Origin: Knoxdaviesia capensis
Lineage: Eukaryota; Ascomycota; Sordariomycetes; Microascales; Gondwanamycetaceae
Reading direction: 5' to 3'
NCBI GenBank assembly: GCA_001510575.1
Contig: LNGK01000006.1
Location: 553,565-617,564 of the forward strand
DNA length: 64,000 nucleotides
The stretch's first letter is position 1. Every line of letters begins with the position of its first letter. Below, piece by piece: positions 12,893 through 23,816 of this stretch. The notes below the pieces were generated by a model. It was not told the DNA's origin, did no database searches, and worked only from the letters and a program-made list of their open reading frames with translations. The position numbers and the translations under genes are program-made.

Positions 12893-14940
12893 ATCTGGAA
12901 ACCGAAAGACACCGAGAGGATGGAAGAGGCTTTTAAAGGGATGCCCCAGCTCCACACGACTCCGTGGCTGATCGGCGACAACTGCTGATTGTTATCCGCA
13001 AGGTGTAGCCGAGCGCGGTGAGCTGGAATTGGGACGAGCCGAGCATCAGCGCAACGGCAGGATGCATCGTGACAGGGCTCTGGGGGGACCGGTGTTTCTA
13101 GAGGAGGAAGCCAGGGCCAAAGAGAGTGGTTTGAGTTGCGCACGGAGGAGTTCGGATGACACAACATGTTTGTTGTGTGTTTTTCTTTTTTTCTGGCTCT
13201 GTGGCGCCCAAAAACCCTTCCCCGGGGCTCCGTCGATCAAACGCCGATATGTGACTGTCGATCGGGAATAGCGGAGCTACAACCTTCGGGTCGACGAAAA
13301 ACAGCCATGCACAGACACGGAGGAGTTCTTACGGGGAATTCCTGGGGGGTTTTTATTTTTAGTTTTATTTTCATTTTTCTTGCAATTCATTCAAAACATC
13401 CCTCTCCGGGGCCCGCCCCGTGTCATCTCATCTCGGGACTAGCCTTCTCTGTGGCTGCTCCGGTCTGGTCGGACGGGACCCGGGCAGACCCCACTTTTCT
13501 GGCCGAGGGCCTGGGTCCGTGCTTGGAATCTTGCCCCGCAATTTTTCGACTTTTCGAAACAAAGGGCCAAAAGTGTAAACAAAAGATGCGGGCAGAACAA
13601 AGAGAGCAACTTTAAGTAAGTATAGCGTGTATATCTTGAAATACTTAGATATTGTATTCACAGGTGGTGTTCGTGTAGCTATACGAGTTTCTCTAGAATA
13701 ACGAGGAGATTCCTACTGGTTCACTTAGAGACCTAGCACGCACTTATCAACTGCTCCATGACCAGTAGTAAGTAACCCTAGATAGAGAAACCAGCCAAAT
13801 AATAATAACAGAAGTGACGGACAGCATGTACTTGCATAAAAATCCGAGCATTCCCCTCTGATACTTCTTTCATCCTTCCCCGGGGACCACCCCGGACCTA
13901 ATATATAGAAATTACCCGATAATCAACCACCTCCTCTCAACAGAGCAAAACAAGCGAGAGCCCAAGAAAGAGGTGGTCAACTAAGAAAAAAAAAAAAAAA
14001 TCAGAGGCTCGATAGACACAATCGCCGATCATTTTGCACGCGTCGCGTTGGTCTATGTGTTTTCACTCTCTTTCTCTTGCTTCACCGCAGAACTCTCTCT
14101 CACTCCTCGCCCGAAACCACATACGAGTGGAAGTGTAATACCCTCATCTCTCTCTACCTTTTTGTTTCTTCTCTTCTTTTGTTCTCTCTTGCTTGTTCTC
14201 TCCTTCTTTGTCTGTTTCATCCTGTCCCGCTGTTTGGTTGTCCCATCTGCATAGCTTTTGTCCTTCTCCAACCGCTCTCCAGCTTGCTTTGTTGCCTTTT
14301 CAAGCTCCATCCACGCTCTGCTCTGAAGATCTGCAATTGCAGTTAGTTCTTTCAGTCTCTGCTGGCTTGATACCTCATATCTTCGCTTTCTCGCCAGCTG
14401 CTCATTGACTTTCTCTCCGCTGTCGTCGTTCTTCTGGTGCTCGCCCACAAATCCCATCCGCATAAAACATACGTCCAACTGACTCGCCTTTTCTCCGTGA
14501 CTGTCACTTCTCACTGTGGAGGGGGGACGACCATTCTGTTATTCGCATCACGACTGACAGCACTTTTTAAATAATTGAACACCCCTCCCGATCCTTTTCT
14601 CCCTTCTTCTTCTTTCGCCTCCACCTCTTTTTTTTCTCTTCTTCTCTCCATCTTGCACTGCAACTTTATGCCCCGCAACATCGTGTTCCTGCCGTCTCGC
14701 TTTCGCCCATCGTGCCTTCCCTGATCGATCCTGACCAGACTCCGGTTCTCTCGGCCTCCGATATTGCAGATCGGACTCTTCCCTCCCGATAGCAACCGCT
14801 CTCGGATGCCCGTATCTCCGATATAGCGGCGTCTCCTGGTCTTCTCCCCGACCCTGAGACGCCCTCCACCCGTCATCCTTCACCCAATCTCACCCCTCTC
14901 TCTCACTCCCTCCCTCGCCCTCGCCGAACCCTTTCTCACC
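12657..14940. promoter_or_regulatory. Divergent intergenic region between GH131 and sirtuin genes
   Basis: 2.3 kb shared upstream region. On the GH131 side there is a perfect (GA)n repeat at about 12856-12888, a (CT)16 run in that gene's sense, and a TTTTAAA box at 12931-12937. TAACCCTA occurs at 13773-13780. On the sirtuin side 14040-14935 is strongly pyrimidine-rich, as in many fungal leaders, with an ACGCGT hexamer near 14038. No coding gene is supported here. Confidence 0.5.
12856..12888. repeat. (GA)n microsatellite in GH131 leader
   Basis: About sixteen perfect GA dinucleotides, roughly 200 bases upstream of the GH131 start codon. In the sense of that gene it is a CT run, typical of fungal core promoters or leaders. 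Confidence 0.9.
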
Positions 14941-17900
14941 ATGCCTACCGCCCACGTTCCGCCTTCCAATGGCGATGGCCTGCAGGATATTGCGACGCGC
15001 CTGCTCTGGGCTCGCAAGGTTATAGTTATAACCGGCGCCGGCATTAGCACCAACTCTGGCATTCCGGTAAGTTGCGTCCGTGGAGTGTTTCCCTCCTCGC
15101 CGTTGCCGCCTTGACGCGACTAACCCATGTGCTGTCGTTTGCTGCTTTGTAGGATTTCCGCTCCGAGAACGGCCTCTACTCCATGATCCAAGCCCAATTC
15201 GATGCTGCCGCCAAAGAAGCCACCGCTGCCGGCGCCCTGCCTTCCTCTCAACCCCAAGCTCCCACCGGATCCCAGATCGCAGACTCCGACCCTGATGCTC
15301 CTCCGGCCGCCACCGTCGACTCCTCCGAGGAATTCCCCATCGACCGGCCGGCCAAGCGTCGGCGCCTGGACCGCCGATCGAACTCGGATAATGATATCAA
15401 GGCTCAGCCGTCTTCTTCCACCTCTGCCCTCCCTCTTACGCGCTCCAATTCTGCTGGTGCCTCGAAGCTGGCGTCTAAGGACACCACGCCGAGATCACAT
15501 GCCGAGCTCAAATCCCCCGACGATCCTGCTACACCCAAGTCGTCCAAGTCTTCCGACACAGATTCCAAAGATCCCTCTTCACTGCCCGGTAGCAGCCAGC
15601 CTACGCGGAGCCTCCTCTCTCGACACCGTCCTTTGAACGGCCTCCCCCCGCATATGGCACCTCTGGCCACTCCTTCAGCCTCGGCTGATTCATCATCCTC
15701 CTCTCTAGCTTCTCCCCTAGCTTTAGCCCTCGACTCGGTCGTGACTTTGTCCCCCAAATCGGACCACTTTCTCCAGGACCCCGATACCGGCGCCTCGACT
15801 CCCTCCGAAGAGGGCGATCTGTCCCACCTGTGGAACCACCCCGGCGCGCAAGCTGCCGCCGCTGGCCGGTCATTGCCGAACATCAAGGGCCGCGACTTAT
15901 TCGACGTGTCAATCTGGTCCGATCCGCTGCGCACCTCTGTGTTTTACACATTTGCGACCACTCTCCGCCAGAAAGTCAAGGAGGCCACGCCGACTCCCTC
16001 CCACCACTTTATAAGCCACCTTCGCGATCGCGGCAAGCTTGTCCGGTGCTATACCCAGAACATTGATCGAATTGAGGAAAAAGTCGGCTTGAGCACCACA
16101 TTGGAGCAGGGTCCGGGTAGTCGCGGCCGATTCTCTCTTAAGCGATCTAGCTCCATGATCTTCAAGGCCGATCTTGGCGCGTCCTCCGGCGCGGCCTCTA
16201 CCGGTGAAGCTCAGACTGAAGCCGCCGCCGAATCTTCTAAAGCCGATGAGACTGCGGACAACTCGCTCGTCGCAACTCATGCTGACGACTCGCAACTGAC
16301 TGCCGACGAATCATTGATGGCGGGCTCTGCCGTCATTAACGATCCCAACGCGTCTATGGCCTCCATCACTAGCGATACCGAGAAAGATGATGTGCCGGAC
16401 CAGGAGAATTCTCAGTCTGACGACCAATCCCAACCCTTTTTCGAGTACCCCCCCGTGGATGCAGACGGTACCATGGATCTCGAGGACTCACAAATTCCGG
16501 AACCCGATGGCGACAAACCCACCAACCCCGACGAGCCGAACTCGGAGGCCAAGACAGCCAAGCGGAAGTACACCCGACGACAGTCCGGCCAGATTGAAGC
16601 GCCCTCGTCCGGTGTTCAATGCGTCTTCCTACACGGCTCGCTAGAAGCTCTCCGCTGCTTCCAATGTGGCCAGACGTGCGAATGGGACGACGACGGACGA
16701 GAGCTGCACACGCTATCCGGCCAACAGCCGCCCTGTCCTCACTGCGCAGGCGCTACTGCCGCCCGCCTTGAAAAAGGACGCCGTGCTCTTGGAGTGGGCA
16801 AACTGCGACCCGACATAGTGCTCTACGGCGAGGACCACCCGAAGGCCGACCTCATCTCCCCGATTATCCAGCATGACCTGTCCCTCAACCCCGATATTCT
16901 GCTGATTCTCGGAACCTCTCTGCGTGTGCACGGCCTGAAAGTCCTGGTCCGCGAATTCGCCAAGGCCGTCCACCAAAAGGGTGGTATTGTGGTGTTCGTG
17001 AACTTCACCAAGCCCCCGGAGAGTATCTGGGGCGACATCATCGACTACTGGGTCGAATGGGACTGCGACGCCTGGGTTGTGAATCTGAAAGAGCGCATCC
17101 CGCTGCTCTGGCAGCCGCAGGGCACCGACCTGGATGTGGCGCTGAAGAAGATGAAGCGCGAGACTGCGGGAGAGAAACGCCGGGTTTCCATGAAGTTGGC
17201 CAAGGCCGCCCGCGAAGCTGCCGAGAAGGACTCCCGGGACGACGCAGACCCGTCGCTCGATGCTACAGCTGCTACGTCCTCGTCAACTCCGGCTGATTCC
17301 ACGAAGGCTGAAACCGCCACCACCCGCAAATCCGAGAAGCGAAAGGCCAAGGATATCGACACCAAGCCTGACGAAGCGAATGTGGAACCGGAAAAGGAAA
17401 AGGTCCCTATCGTGCCGCGCAAATTGCGCGAGAAGAAGCCCGGTCGCACTCCTCTCCCATCTGGCGACGACGTCGCGGGACCATCACCTGCCCTCCGTAC
17501 TACAGCTGCTGCCACCGCTCCGCCTGTCGATGCCCCTGAGCCTTCACCTGACGTTGCTTCTTCGTCCACCCAAGACAAGCCGCCAACCAAGCAGTCCGAT
17601 AGAGACGAACCTCCTGCGCCGAAACGGCGCAAACTCAGCACTGGTGGACAGGCAGACGTCAAGGGCAAGAAACCTCGCGCCAAGGCGGACCCCAAGCCCA
17701 ACCGCGTTACTGCTGCTACCCCGACCACAGAGTCCCCTGCTACCTCACCGCCAAAGGAAGCCGAAGAGAAGAAGACCGGCGCCAAGAAAGTTGGTGGGAC
17801 CAAGCGCGGTCGCAAGTCGCTGCCCGAGGAAGCCACGGTGCCCAAGCCGACCACCACAACCGATGTACTAGCAAACCCCGAGAAGCCCGAGGCCCCCGAG

Positions 17901-19544
17901 CCGGAACTGGAAGCGAAGCCGGCGAAGCGCAAGAGAGGCCGGCCCAGCCGAAAGTCCATCGAAGAGGCTCTCGCGCAGGCTGCCAAGGCAGCGGAAGAAC
18001 CTCCTGTGGCACAGGAGGAGACCGTGGAACCGACACGTATAAAAGAGGAAGTCAACCCTCCGGCTACTTCCGGTTCGCCTGCTGCCGAATCGGTTGCAGG
18101 AGAGGTCGAGTCGCCGATTGATCGGGAAGACACGCCCAGCATCGTGGCCGCAGTCAAGTCCAACCCGCGGCGTCGGAAGAAGTCGACCTGGCGCACGGAC
18201 ATTCTCGACAAATACGCCGATGATTCCTGGACCGGCGGATCCGGTTCTGGTGTAGCTAGCGGTGGAAGTGCTGCGGGCTCTCCGAGCTCGACAACTGCGG
18301 ATGTGCCGGCTGTCCGTGAAAAAAAGAAGCCCAGAGTATCTTCTAGCCGGGCCGCTCCCGTGCCTGTCCCTGAGCCTGTCACCGAGCCTGTGCCTGCTGT
18401 GTCGGCCGAGGTGGCCCCCGTGCAGTCTCCCCCTGCTTCTACGACGCTTGAAGAATCCCAACCCGTGCGGCCGCCGTCCCCGCCAATTGTCGCGCAATAC
18501 GCCCGCATTCCCCAGCCCTCTGACGACGAAGACCGGTACGGCCGGATCTCCCTCCCCCCGCTGCGATATTGCCCAACTGCCATGCAACTGCCGTCCGCAT
18601 TCCCCAAGCCGGTTCCTCTGGAGCCTCTGTCGTCCCCCTCCGGTCCGCCCGTGCCAAATCTGTCGCCTAGCATGCAGTCGCCAGGCCGGTCGCCTTACGT
18701 GGGCCCCGGGCTGATGCGCCAGCCGTTCCCGCGATCCGAAACCCATTCCAGACACCGCCCGAGTCTGTCCAGTGTCTCGACGCCGCTGCAGCCGGCCACC
18801 CCGAACAGCCACAGATACATGACGAGTTACCGCGAGCGCGAGGCCCAGCGGCCCTCAACCCAGCCGCGCGGACCCGGAACGCCAGTGACTGTGGATTTCT
18901 CGCATGCCTTCTTCATGACTGATGTGCTGATCAACCAGTTGCGGCACCCGCTGGAGGCAGATCCGAGACCACCCATCGAGCCGGCGCCGACCGGCCCTTC
19001 GGTCCCGCCATCTACACGCACTCGACAGCCTGGAGATCGGGTCTCGGCGCGCCGAGGCTCGGAGCATGGCGAGAGATCGTCTGCGTATCTGTTCCGCTCG
19101 CCGTCGGTGCAACAGGTTGAGCCCCCGTCCTCGGCTGTGCCCGTGCCAATGCCGGTGACTGCCCCGGCTGCGGTCTTGACTCCGGCTGCGGATCCAGCCC
19201 CGGCGAAGGAAGAGCCTGCGGAGGCCCCCGTCCGCGTTCCCCCCAGACGCGGCCGGCCGCCGGGATCTACCAAGTCGCGCGGTGCCGCAGCGAAGAGGCG
19301 CGGAGGCAGTAGCGTAGCTACGAAGTCTGCTCCTGCGCCTAAGCCTGCACCTGCGCCGGCGGCTGCCCCTGCTGTTCCGGTGTCCACTGATGGGACTCCT
19401 GCAGATGCTCCGCCGGTCCGGCGTGGACGAGGCCGGCCGCGCCGTCAGCCGGTGGTGGCGCCGCCGGCTGTCGAGTGGGGCCCAGATGTGCAGTTGGCGA
19501 AGGAGAGCGAAGCGGCGGTCTCTGTGTCAGTGCGAGGGCGGTAG
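14941..19544 (+). CDS. Hst3/Hst4-class sirtuin (NAD-dependent histone deacetylase) with long AT-hook tail
   Basis: Exons 14941-15066 and 15153-19544 (intron GTAAGT...TTGTAG, 86 nt, phase 0) give 1505 aa. The NAD-binding start is GAGIS (residues 32-36) with DFRS (43-46) directly after the intron. The Rossmann core resumes near 291 (LFDVSIWSDP), has TQNID near 342, catalytic His536 in FLHGS, and zinc cysteines 544, 547, 570 and 573; it ends near 690 after GTSLRVHGLK and VEWDCDAWV. Two Ser/Pro/acidic insertions, about 230 and 175 residues, interrupt the core. The 800-residue tail is basic, Pro/Ala-rich and probably disordered, with AT-hook-like GRP motifs near 967, 1407 and 1465. Relatives in yeast deacetylate H3K56, and Aspergillus HstD affects development and secondary metabolism; that role here is inferred. 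Confidence 0.88.
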
Positions 19545-22500
19545 AGAGTGAAGACTATGGTTTGATTGGAGTAACAGAAGCACAAATAAATATAAGTCTC
19601 GTGTAGCAACTACATTTTTTCCCCTGGACCATAACTGCAAAATGAATCTCGTATTTACCAAACTATCAAGAAGTCGTATGAACGTGGGGGATACAACAGC
19701 CAGCCCCCGGCCTTCCTACAAGCTCGACAAGCGAGAAAGAAGACATAACAAGTGAAAGAGCCACAAAGACTTGCTGGAACCGGCTGTCTTGCCATGTCTG
19801 ACTAGCGATATACAGTCCGTACCGCCAGTTAGTTTGTATGTGCTCAGTGCTCCTATACGATCTGTTCTGTTCCCCCTTGAGCTTGGTAACCCATCTAGAA
19901 TTCCCCTTCCCCACCCAAGCGAAAGTCTCCATGTGTGAGCACCTTGCGTAAACCGGGTGAGTAACCCGTGTAGTACGTCAGTGTTTGGAGCGTTCTGTGC
20001 TGGTTCGTATGCATCCGTACCGCCGCACCCCTGCTCCGGAACGTTCTCAGTGGAAGCGTTCAGGGTGAGAGAGGAAGACCGCGGCGTCTTCGTCAGCTTG
20101 CATGATTCGACCCGGTAAGGGAGTGCGGCGGGGGAAATGTGCCGGTCGAGTCGCTTTGCTCCGGCCGCTGCCCGGCCCGGTCGCTCGCACCGATAGTTAG
20201 GGGGGGGGGGGCTGCCGGAGCAGTAGTAGTCGGGCCGGCGCGGGTACGGACACGGAATCCTAGTACTGAATCATGTTAGAAACTAGGCAAAGACGGAGAG
20301 ACGGAGGGAGGCAGAGAGGTAGGGAGGCCCGCGAGCGTGATGTTCCGTTGCTGTTAAATTTAGCACGCACTACAGATGGGATTCTTTCTTGTTACCCCCC
20401 CTAACCCTTTCCCGGCCCCCAAGAGCCGCCCCCCACAAAAAAGACTCTGCCGACAGCAACACCGAGATGAAGGGGTGCTCGTTGCGGCACAGAGACTCAC
20501 GGCCCCGAGAGAGGATGCCGCCGGGTGACTCAAAACTCAGGAGGCGCCAGACCGTGTGTGTCAGAGCATGACGGGAGAGAGTGGCAAGAGGGGGGGGGGT
20601 GCAAGTGAGATGCGCGCCGCTGTATCATGCCACCCACGCCCACGGCCGCCCGTTCTACACCAACGACACCAGACCAGTCGGGATCTGGTGCGGCACAAGG
20701 TTGCGTAGCACGTAGTCTTCCATTGCCCCCCGACGAGGCGATCCCATTCCGCAGCGCCACCACGGGGTGTTCCGTTGCCGAGTCGGGAGAAGCCGCCCCG
20801 GAAGCACCGGGCTCCGCGACTCCGGGGCCGGCCGCAGTCCGCGGCCGTCGTAGGTGGGCCCGCCCGGCCAGACCTCGCCCTGCTCACTTGGATCTATGTA
20901 TCCGCTACCGGCTGTATCTCTAGTTGAGTTACGGTCCCGCGCAGTTTCCCGACCGGTCGCGACCGGACGCGCGAGCAGTTCGATTCGGTCGGTTCTGTGG
21001 GGGATCCGCCGGGGGCAGCAGGGTTGGCCATCTGTATTCATGCCTGGCGGGGTGACTTGGAATTGGCTCGGAGCATGGCGGCGAGACGGCGGCAATAGCT
21101 TGCTGGAGGGTGCGTACTGACGTCGCGAGCTCCGCGGAGAGCGGCGGTATTGGTCGAAAGCGGTGGAAATCCCGATCCTCTTCCTTTTTTCTTTTTGTTT
21201 TTCATCTTCTGCTGCTCCGCTGTTGCAACCGACGTGCCCGCTCGTGGCGAGCCGCACGGCCACAGTCGTGAGTGGCCGTTGACGGGTCACACCCGGAGCC
21301 CGGCCCTCCGGGGCCATACTAACGCCGTGGCATGTTCGGCCCCCCCCGGCTGATCGTACGTAAGCTCCGTATGATCCAGTCTGCTGAGCCTTAACAAAGG
21401 ACAAGACAGCCAGTACAACTTCGGGCTGTCGTGGTTTTGTCTCCAAGGTGCGTGTGCTTAGGACTGCCGGGGGCGAACGACCACACCACCCCCCCGGGGC
21501 TAGAGAAGCTTGGCTGTTGCTATCCGGCCTCGGCAGCCGGGGGACCTCGCACCTAGCCGCCCAGACGCAGAGTGCCAAGTTAGTCTCGGGGCACAGCGGC
21601 CGGAGTCCCCGATGTCGACAGCCGGACACGCAGGCCATGTCATTAGCGTCTTCGCGACGGCGCGGCAGGAAAGCCCACATGCCGGGTTGAGCCCGGGGCC
21701 ACATGGAGTTGCGATCCTGTGTGCTCCGGTATAGTATTGGTCTGAGACCTGAGCCCCGCGACGGCCGCGTCATGTGCACTTTCCAGCTTCACTAGAGCCG
21801 GCGCAGAGACCCCTCTGACAGAGCTAGAGAGCCAAGGGGAGTGGTAATGCTTAATTGCTTGAAGCACACATAGTCAAGCTCCGCGAGGCACCGTGTATAC
21901 GCGCACAAGTGTCCCGGACGGGCCGGGCGGGCCGTACAGGGCCTGAGAGTGGCGGGAGACGGCCGGCTATTGCGGCTGCATCTCCACGGAACTGCCGCGT
22001 AGGCACCAGCGGCAGGATTTCCTAAGTTGTTGGATGAGCCGGCGTCAAAGGGGTCTTCCATCATGTCATACATCTCAGACGTGTCTGGTTCCGAGAAGGG
22101 CGAGCATCGCGTTATCTAGTACCGCGCAGGAAATCCGGCCCCGGAGCCCACACACTGCTGTGGATATTATGCCTTCGAGGGCACTGCATTCCCGGGGTCC
22201 GTCCGCGGGGCGCACGGCGTGTCTCCCGGGGTCCGAATCTCTCAAAGGTTAGCCCTACCCGAGGGTTGACTCCGGCCGCCCCGGGCCGGCCCAGCGTCTT
22301 TCTTGCAAGGCCATTCTGCTGCTATGAGCCACGCAGAACACCGGGTCTAGGGATCATCCGGCTTGTCGTAGCACAGGCCCCGCAGGCCACCAGCCGTTCA
22401 ATTGCCACAAGGTGGCCGGTACTGAGTTGTGGTGTCGCCCGGGCGGACACACACCGCCGCGGCCAGCCCCGTCCACCGTGGCGCACGATCAACCGGGCGG

Positions 22501-23816
22501 ACAGTCTTCTGGGCAGGTGACATTCGGATACAATCCATCGCGTTGCGGCATGGACACGGACTGCCCCACCTCCATGATAGGGCCAGGCCGCGCCGGAACG
22601 CAGTCGCCCAGTCGGGTAGTCGGAACTCGGCATATGGACCGAAGCGTCTCGTCTCACTGTACCGGCGACCTCTGCCCAGAGCACAATACGGTTTTCCGAG
22701 CACCAGATCAGCCCGACAATAACGACCACGCCCCCCCGCGCATAGTCCGGTTAACGCGGACTGTGCCGCAGGTGGAGTCTCTATACTACTCGCTGTCAGC
22801 GAGATGGTGGGATCGGAACGCCGAACCGGGCCGGCTTCCAAGTCACGAGCTGGGCGCGGTGTTCCGCGCAGCCAACGGCAGTGAAGGGTCCCAACCGGTG
22901 TCAGTGGCTCTCCCGTGATCCCGAGCCCGGGCGGCCAGTGCGGAAACTTGGCGGCTCTTGTGAGGCCAGCTGAGTTCCGAGCTCTCATTGTTGCGGAAAC
23001 AGTTATGTCTATATTGTTCGACGCGCCGCAGCGGCCGAGCGGGTGAGTGGTCGGGCCTGCTGAAAGGCGCAGGCCGAACATCTCGGGCAGCGCAGACACC
23101 TGGAGAGTGTGTGCGGACAGCGGCACCCGGACAGCCCGGAGCAAGCCAGCATAGTTTTCCGCCGGAGTGGAATCAGACGACAACCAAACGCAGATCTCGG
23201 CCTGGTCCCCGTTCGGCACCGCCTGTATTGTGTCATCCGGGTCGCACGTAGCGAGATGTACCTGCATCGGGGGTCTCACACCTACGTTGCTGCGCAGTAT
23301 GTCTACGCCGAGCTCCGCAAGAAATCCACACGCACGGCGTGGATAAAGCCGTCGAGCCGACTAGCGACGTTTTGGTGCCATGACCATTAGGCCAACGACG
23401 ACCGGAACGTTGTCCACGGCGTAATTGGTATACGCAGTGTGCTGTCAAAGGATGCCACCGCCCAACGAGTCGAGGGGGTAGATCGGCGTAAGAAAGGAGG
23501 GAGTCTAATTGATGAGGATATATATATATATGAAGAAGAAAAAAAGAAGAAGAAGAAAAAGCCCTAATAGTATCTAGGTATGCAACAAGAAGGGGGAAGC
23601 CAGTGGTATTTATAAATGCAGGGAATTCAAGAAATCCAATCATCAGTGAATCATGTCAACATGCGTGAATCACAGTTTTGTACGCAGTTTGCAAAAAGTC
23701 AAACATCAACACGCGCCAGTTTGCTCATTCCATCCATCCATCCATCCATCACATCTATCCCGAATCATCAATCTTCTCATCAACTGGCATGCGTGATTCA
23801 TGGCGCCATTCACCCA
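19545..23816. other. Convergent intergenic interval with a GC-rich block
   Basis: 4.3 kb between the 3' ends of the sirtuin gene and the orphan gene at 23817. The first 400 bases have ordinary composition. From about 19940 to 23430 the DNA is GC-rich (about 60 percent in lines I counted) and not CpG-depleted, unlike the other long intergenic regions. It has G runs at 20200-20211 (12 G) and 20590-20599 (10 G). It ends at a purine-rich, AT-rich boundary (23490-23570, including a TA run at 23518-23531). A (CATC)5 microsatellite sits at 23731-23750. I recognise no protein, RNA or transposon in the block. Confidence 0.5.
23731..23750. repeat. (CATC)5 microsatellite
   Basis: Five perfect CATC units just beyond the 3' end of the orphan gene at 23817. 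Confidence 0.9.

Noticed and set aside
17045..18673. 542-codon open frame antisense to the sirtuin gene
   Set aside because: It mirrors a GC-rich, low-complexity coding exon. Its composition (Ser, Gly, Val, Arg) follows from the sense strand and it has no motif.
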